The notes under the pieces are model-generated. The model saw only the letters and a program-made list of their open reading frames with translations. It did not search any database and was not told the origin of the DNA. Position numbers and translations under genes: made by a program. Of a DNA stretch of 64,000 nucleotides, positions 60,322 to 64,000 are shown one piece after another. Source of the stretch: Limosilactobacillus urinaemulieris (lineage in GTDB: Bacteria; Bacillota; Bacilli; Lactobacillales; Lactobacillaceae); NCBI RefSeq assembly GCF_014838745.1, contig NZ_JABUXR010000002.1, positions 62,001 to 126,000 on the forward strand, given 5' to 3'. Position 1 is the stretch's first letter; the number at the start of each line of letters is the position of its first letter.

Positions 60322-60501
60322 TTAGTTGTTAGTATCAACAACTTGCTTGCCATCGTAGTAGCCACAATTTGGACATACCATGTGTGACTTGCGAAGTTCA
60401 CCACAGTTTGGGCAAGGTGCAAGACCAGGTACACTCAACTTGATGTGACCCCGACGCATACGCTTCTTAGTCTTTGAAGTCTTCCGTGCTGGAACAGCCA
60501 T
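60322..60501 (-). CDS. rpmF: 50S ribosomal protein L32
   Basis: 59 residues from the ATG at 60501 with AGGAGGTG upstream. [19 protein letters not shown], then [20 protein letters not shown], a full four-cysteine zinc ribbon. It lies after the YceD gene, the standard arrangement. Confidence 0.96.
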   Translation of the reverse strand: MAVPARKTSKTKKRMRRGHIKLSVPGLAPCPNCGELRKSHMVCPNCGYYDGKQVVDTNN

Positions 60502-60553
60502 GTTTGACACCTCCTAAGAAATTAATTATCCACAAATGGTTGTTAACCGTCCG

Positions 60554-61120
60554 CTACTTTTTTTCATCCTGATCAGGAAATAGTTTTTTCAACTTAGCGA
60601 GACGTGGATCAACTTTTTTAGCATTCTGCTGATTAGCTTTATAGTCATCTTCAGTGATAACTTCCCAGCCTTTCCCGTTTGGTAATGACTTACCATCGCG
60701 TTCATCATCAGAAAGAACTCGCAGCGGGATTTGCTCAACAATATTTTCGGCCATGGCTTCATCAAAATCAATTTTTTCACCGTGTTTTAAGACAAAGACA
60801 ATTGCATCACTATCCTCGTCATCTTCATAACGAGAGAGGTGTGCAGGATCATCAACATAAGTCTCAGTAAACGAAAAATCGAGCGGTAACGCTACGGGTG
60901 TTAATGATCGACTAGAAGGTACAGTTACCGTTGTCTGTACATGAGTACTAATGGTAACATCCCCCTGATCATAACTAACATATCCATCAACCTTAACTGG
61001 TTGAACAGCCAAGATGGTGTCCGGAAATGATGTTGTTAAGATCTGGTTTAAATCGAGGGTTGTCTGAATGTGTAGCGGTTCATCTGAATAACGATGTAAC
61101 TCTGCTATTGACCATTTCAT
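60554..61120 (-). CDS. YceD family protein (DUF177)
   Basis: 188 residues. Pattern SIAELHRYSDEPLHIQTTLD, ...TVPSSRSLTPVALPLDFSFTETY and KKVDPRLAKLKKLF at the end. DUF177 proteins are linked to 23S rRNA accumulation and precede rpmF widely. Confidence 0.9.
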   Translation of the reverse strand: MKWSIAELHRYSDEPLHIQTTLDLNQILTTSFPDTILAVQPVKVDGYVSYDQGDVTISTHVQTTVTVPSSRSLTPVALPLDFSFTETYVDDPAHLSRYEDDEDSDAIVFVLKHGEKIDFDEAMAENIVEQIPLRVLSDDERDGKSLPNGKGWEVITEDDYKANQQNAKKVDPRLAKLKKLFPDQDEKK

Positions 61121-61197
61121 CGTATTAACCTCCTAATGCAACAAGCACAATTATACTAGTCACAAATTTGCTTGTCAATGTTTTATCCTTGACACTT

Positions 61198-62340
61198 TTA
61201 ATTCCCTTTACGAACAATAATTGGTGCATGTTTAACGTCCTGTTCTACGTCTGTAAACATTTGATATAACTTTCCTGCTCGATAGTCTAAATTAACTAAA
61301 CCATCATGTTCATCCTGACCAATCTTGGTTAACAAGGGATATTCAACCCTTTTTTTAATCTGATGTAAATAATCTTGTCCTCGTTCTGTGAACCCCAAAA
61401 CATGCAAGTATGGATGATCACTGGCCAGCGCTATTTGAGAATCTGTAATTCCCATCACAGCATACAAACATACCCGAAGTAAGCGTGAATAAGTATATCG
61501 TTTTGTTTTTACGCGACGAATAAAACCTGGAAACGTTAATTCTCGTTCTGCTGCATCACGATAACGATACTCTAGTCCTTCAGCCATTTGGTAAATCTGG
61601 TGAAGACTTTTCACTGGTGTTTGAATTAGAAAATTTCTTAATAACGGGTACAGTTGCTCCCACTTTGGTAATTGCGTTAGTTTGGCTAATGCAATTACAG
61701 TTTCTGCAGGTGCTATCTGAGCAATTGTCTCATGAAGCTCAACCGCCCTGCGAATTGCGCTTGCACTAGCGATTGTGCCAGTAACCGTTTGATCATGATA
61801 CTGACTTCCCAAGCGATTAATTGGGTGAAGGGCAATTGGATACTGATTGTCAATGATCGCTTTATAGTACGCGAAAGCTAAAATATCATTTGGATCTGTT
61901 AACTGATGTCCAGTTAATTCATTTAATTGTTGGTTAAATTGCGTTGCATAGGTTGCATTAAATTGCTCAAAGGATTTCTCGTTAAAGTGCTTTTCTGCCA
62001 TTACAAACTTCGAAAAGTCCCAAGATGGGTGTTCTGCCCCAAAAACCACATCAGTTACCTGCAAATCGTTTAGTAATTGTAATGCTCCCGCTGCAAAACG
62101 ATGAGAAGGCTGAACAGCCATAAAAACAGGTAATTCTATTACTAGATCAACCCCATTTGCCAGTGCTGCTCGTGTTCGCTGCCATTTATCAAGGATTGTC
62201 GGTTCTCCACGTTGCGTAAAATTACCACTCATTACCGCAATTACTACATCAGCATTCGTAATCTTTTTTGCCTGCTCAATATGATAAATGTGCCCATTAT
62301 GAAACGGGTTATATTCGGTAACTAACCCAACTGCATGCAT
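61198..62340 (-). CDS. tmcAL: tRNA(Met) cytidine acetate ligase
   Basis: 380 residues from the ATG at 62340 preceded by AGGAACTAGG. N-terminal nucleotidyltransferase motif GLVTEYNPFHNGHIYHIEQA and VVIAVMSGNFTQRGEP identify the TmcAL (DUF795) family. It acetylates the wobble cytidine of elongator tRNA-Met using acetate and ATP. Confidence 0.9.
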   Translation of the reverse strand: MHAVGLVTEYNPFHNGHIYHIEQAKKITNADVVIAVMSGNFTQRGEPTILDKWQRTRAALANGVDLVIELPVFMAVQPSHRFAAGALQLLNDLQVTDVVFGAEHPSWDFSKFVMAEKHFNEKSFEQFNATYATQFNQQLNELTGHQLTDPNDILAFAYYKAIIDNQYPIALHPINRLGSQYHDQTVTGTIASASAIRRAVELHETIAQIAPAETVIALAKLTQLPKWEQLYPLLRNFLIQTPVKSLHQIYQMAEGLEYRYRDAAERELTFPGFIRRVKTKRYTYSRLLRVCLYAVMGITDSQIALASDHPYLHVLGFTERGQDYLHQIKKRVEYPLLTKIGQDEHDGLVNLDYRAGKLYQMFTDVEQDVKHAPIIVRKGN

Positions 62341-62348
62341 CCTAGTTC

Positions 62349-63092
62349 CTATTTCTGACATTTAAAGAACCACCGCTCATCTTTATCAGTTACCTTATTT
62401 TGCCCAAAGTTGCTGGAGACTTCAATCCGTTCAAAGCCAACCTGGTCTAACGCTGTTTGCAATTCTACCAACTGATAGGCTCGTTCAAAATGGGTTTCCC
62501 CAACCCGCTGATACTCACCATTGCTTAACCGGTTGAAAAAGGCTAACTCATGGATTACCCCATGCTTAACCTCATCATCCATAAAGCTTCGCCACATAAA
62601 CGCGTGCCGGTGAGCCTCATCTTCATAATTATACATGTAACCAGGATAGACAACATCTGTCTTGTAGGGGCTTATCATATCAAATAAAAAGATCCCATCA
62701 GTAGTCAAATGCTCATAAACTTGACGAAAAGTCATCTGCACGGCCACCATGTCATCTAGGTAGTTTAGCGAATCAGCATAGCAGGTCACTAAATTATATT
62801 GAGGCAAATTAGTAAGGTTCCGCATATCGGCCTCAATAATTTTTAAATTAACTCCGGCCTCATCAGCATGTTGATTTGCAAGACTTAACATCTCAGAAGA
62901 AAAATCAGCAACCGTAACATCATAGTGACGTTGAGCTAACATTACAGCAAGACGACCAGCACCTCCTGCAAGATCTAAGACTTTATTCCCCGCAACGGTT
63001 TGTCCGCAATTCAAGGTAAAATCAAGCCAACGCCTATACAGCTTCTGGTCAAATAATTGGTCGTATAGTTGGGCAAAGCTCTGGTAAATCAT
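62349..63092 (-). CDS. Class I SAM-dependent methyltransferase
   Basis: 247 residues. SAM motif KVLDLAGGAGRLAVMLAQ, VADFSSEMLSLA and VTCYADSLNYL. Located between rsfS and tmcAL, as the conserved methyltransferase of this yqeK-rsfS-yqeM-tmcAL operon (YqeM position). Substrate unknown. Confidence 0.88.
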   Translation of the reverse strand: MIYQSFAQLYDQLFDQKLYRRWLDFTLNCGQTVAGNKVLDLAGGAGRLAVMLAQRHYDVTVADFSSEMLSLANQHADEAGVNLKIIEADMRNLTNLPQYNLVTCYADSLNYLDDMVAVQMTFRQVYEHLTTDGIFLFDMISPYKTDVVYPGYMYNYEDEAHRHAFMWRSFMDDEVKHGVIHELAFFNRLSNGEYQRVGETHFERAYQLVELQTALDQVGFERIEVSSNFGQNKVTDKDERWFFKCQK

Positions 63093-63448
63093 TAATCATT
63101 AACCCATTCACTAATATTAACCATTGGCGCATCTGACCATAACTTCTCAAGGTTATAAAAAGCCCGCGTTTCTTCACGGAAAACGTGAACAACAACGTCG
63201 CCAAGATCAATTAGTACCCATTGGGCATGATTCTTTCCTTCGACGCTTCCAATATTAACTTTTTCTTCATGAGCTTTTTCGATAATCGCGTTGGCAATTG
63301 CTTGTACTTGCCGGTCAGAACCACCAGTCATAATCACAAAGTAATCTGCCATTGGACTAATTTGGTCGACTTTCAAAGCAACGATATCCTCAGCCCGACG
63401 ACCATCACCAGCTTTAACTGCCATTTCTAATAATTGTTTACTATCCAT
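63092..63448 (-). CDS. rsfS: Ribosome silencing factor
   Basis: 118 residues. ALKVDQISPMADYFVIMTGGSDR, GKNHAQWVLIDLGDVVVHVF and EETRAFYNLEKLW are diagnostic. It binds uL14 and blocks subunit joining in starvation. Stop overlaps the start of the methyltransferase gene. Confidence 0.95.
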   Translation of the reverse strand: MDSKQLLEMAVKAGDGRRAEDIVALKVDQISPMADYFVIMTGGSDRQVQAIANAIIEKAHEEKVNIGSVEGKNHAQWVLIDLGDVVVHVFREETRAFYNLEKLWSDAPMVNISEWVND

Positions 63449-64000
63449 CTAGTTTATCTTCCTTTCATATTTTGGTACCCAAGCATTATAGGTTTCAATT
63501 GTCTTTGGATAAACGGGTTTATTATTTGCAATCAAATATTGAAGAGTGTGTTTTGTCTGATAAGCGACTCCAGCACCAAGATCATCAGCAGTAATTTTTC
63601 GTGCTGTTTGGACTCCATCAAAATCCCGTGCTGGTTCAATATAGTCTGCCATATAAATAACTTGTTCTAGCTTACTCATTATTGCAGCGCCAGTTGTATG
63701 ATGGCGAACCGCATTTAAGATATCTTCATCCCAAATACCGAGTTCATCTTTCAACAACTCAGCACCAACAACACCGTGCCAAATGGCATTCCCGTAGTTT
63801 AACAATTCTGGTGACATTTTTTTATCCTTAATTACTTGGATAAAAACATCATCTGGACGTTGTTTTGCATAATCATGACAAAGGCCAGCAATACTTGCCT
63901 TTTCTGGATCAATTCCATTAGTCTTCGCCAATTTAACTGCTGTTTTCTCAACTCGAAGTACATGATTAAATCGTTTAGGACGCAATGCTAAGTGCAGGCG
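63449..64000 (-). CDS. yqeK: YqeK HD-domain Ap4A hydrolase (5' end outside window)
   Basis: The frame is open to the right edge (184 codons), so the start lies beyond it; the TTG at 63985 is internal. RPKRFNHVLRVEKTAVKLA, AGLCHDYAKQRPDDVF (HD pair), GNAIWHGVVGAELL and AVRHHTTGAAIM fit YqeK, the symmetrical diadenosine tetraphosphate hydrolase of Gram-positives. It heads the operon with rsfS. Confidence 0.9.
   Translation of the reverse strand, partial: RLHLALRPKRFNHVLRVEKTAVKLAKTNGIDPEKASIAGLCHDYAKQRPDDVFIQVIKDKKMSPELLNYGNAIWHGVVGAELLKDELGIWDEDILNAVRHHTTGAAIMSKLEQVIYMADYIEPARDFDGVQTARKITADDLGAGVAYQTKHTLQYLIANNKPVYPKTIETYNAWVPKYERKIN

Overview
The window comes from a low-to-mid GC lactic acid bacterium of the Lactobacillaceae. 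Gene content and order fit Limosilactobacillus (reuteri group): glnA, miaA, a DUF3042 gene, glk, yqgQ, rhomboid, 5-FTHF ligase, rpmG and a PBP on one side, then greA, pheT-pheS, trmH-like, acyP, yidC, an ArlRS-like pair, rpmF, tmcAL, rsfS and yqeK. The species is an inference, because no rRNA or MLST locus is present.

Positions 1-31,600 are a siphovirus prophage whose left end lies outside the window. Read from the integrase side, the lysogeny module holds a tyrosine integrase beside glnA, a two-helix membrane protein, an S24-type CI repressor and a divergent Cro, with three operators in between. The early module (28.4-20.7 kb, minus strand) has a Tad2-like (DUF2829) protein, many very small ORFs, a Gam-like protein, an ERF annealing protein, an HNHc nuclease and a replication initiator with internal repeats. 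Two plus-strand moron cassettes with near-identical leaders interrupt it. An ArpU-type late activator follows (20.3-20.8 kb). Directly after it come five CCGG boxes spaced 11/10/11/10 bp and a putative late promoter. The promoter opens into about 870 nt of non-coding, densely hairpinned DNA ending in a terminator (19.37-20.25 kb), which I read as a large ornate RNA of the GOLLD/ROOL kind. Next come a Panacea-type toxin-antitoxin pair, a DNA methyltransferase and a compact locus built like a type I toxin-antitoxin system (16.6-16.94 kb). The packaging and morphogenesis genes follow: HNH, TerS, TerL, portal, prohead protease, capsid, connectors, tail tube, tail chaperone with -1 frameshift, tape measure, Dit and a truncated NlpC/P60 tail protein.

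The prophage carries several single-base frame disruptions (prohead protease, DUF1064 protein, a G-run in a small early gene, and the putative type I toxin). It may be decaying, or the assembly may have indel errors.

From 31.7 kb on the chromosome is ordinary housekeeping: nitrogen and tRNA metabolism, cell wall, translation, membrane insertion and transport. Points of note are a T-box leader on pheST, a MarR regulator and multidrug ABC transporter unit in which the transporter is broken by two in-frame stops, GGTACC palindromes around the MarR promoter, an intergenic palindromic repeat present twice, a rhodanese without its cysteine, and a small MltG-like protein lacking the catalytic domain. 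No CRISPR array, rRNA, canonical tRNA or intact insertion sequence was seen.
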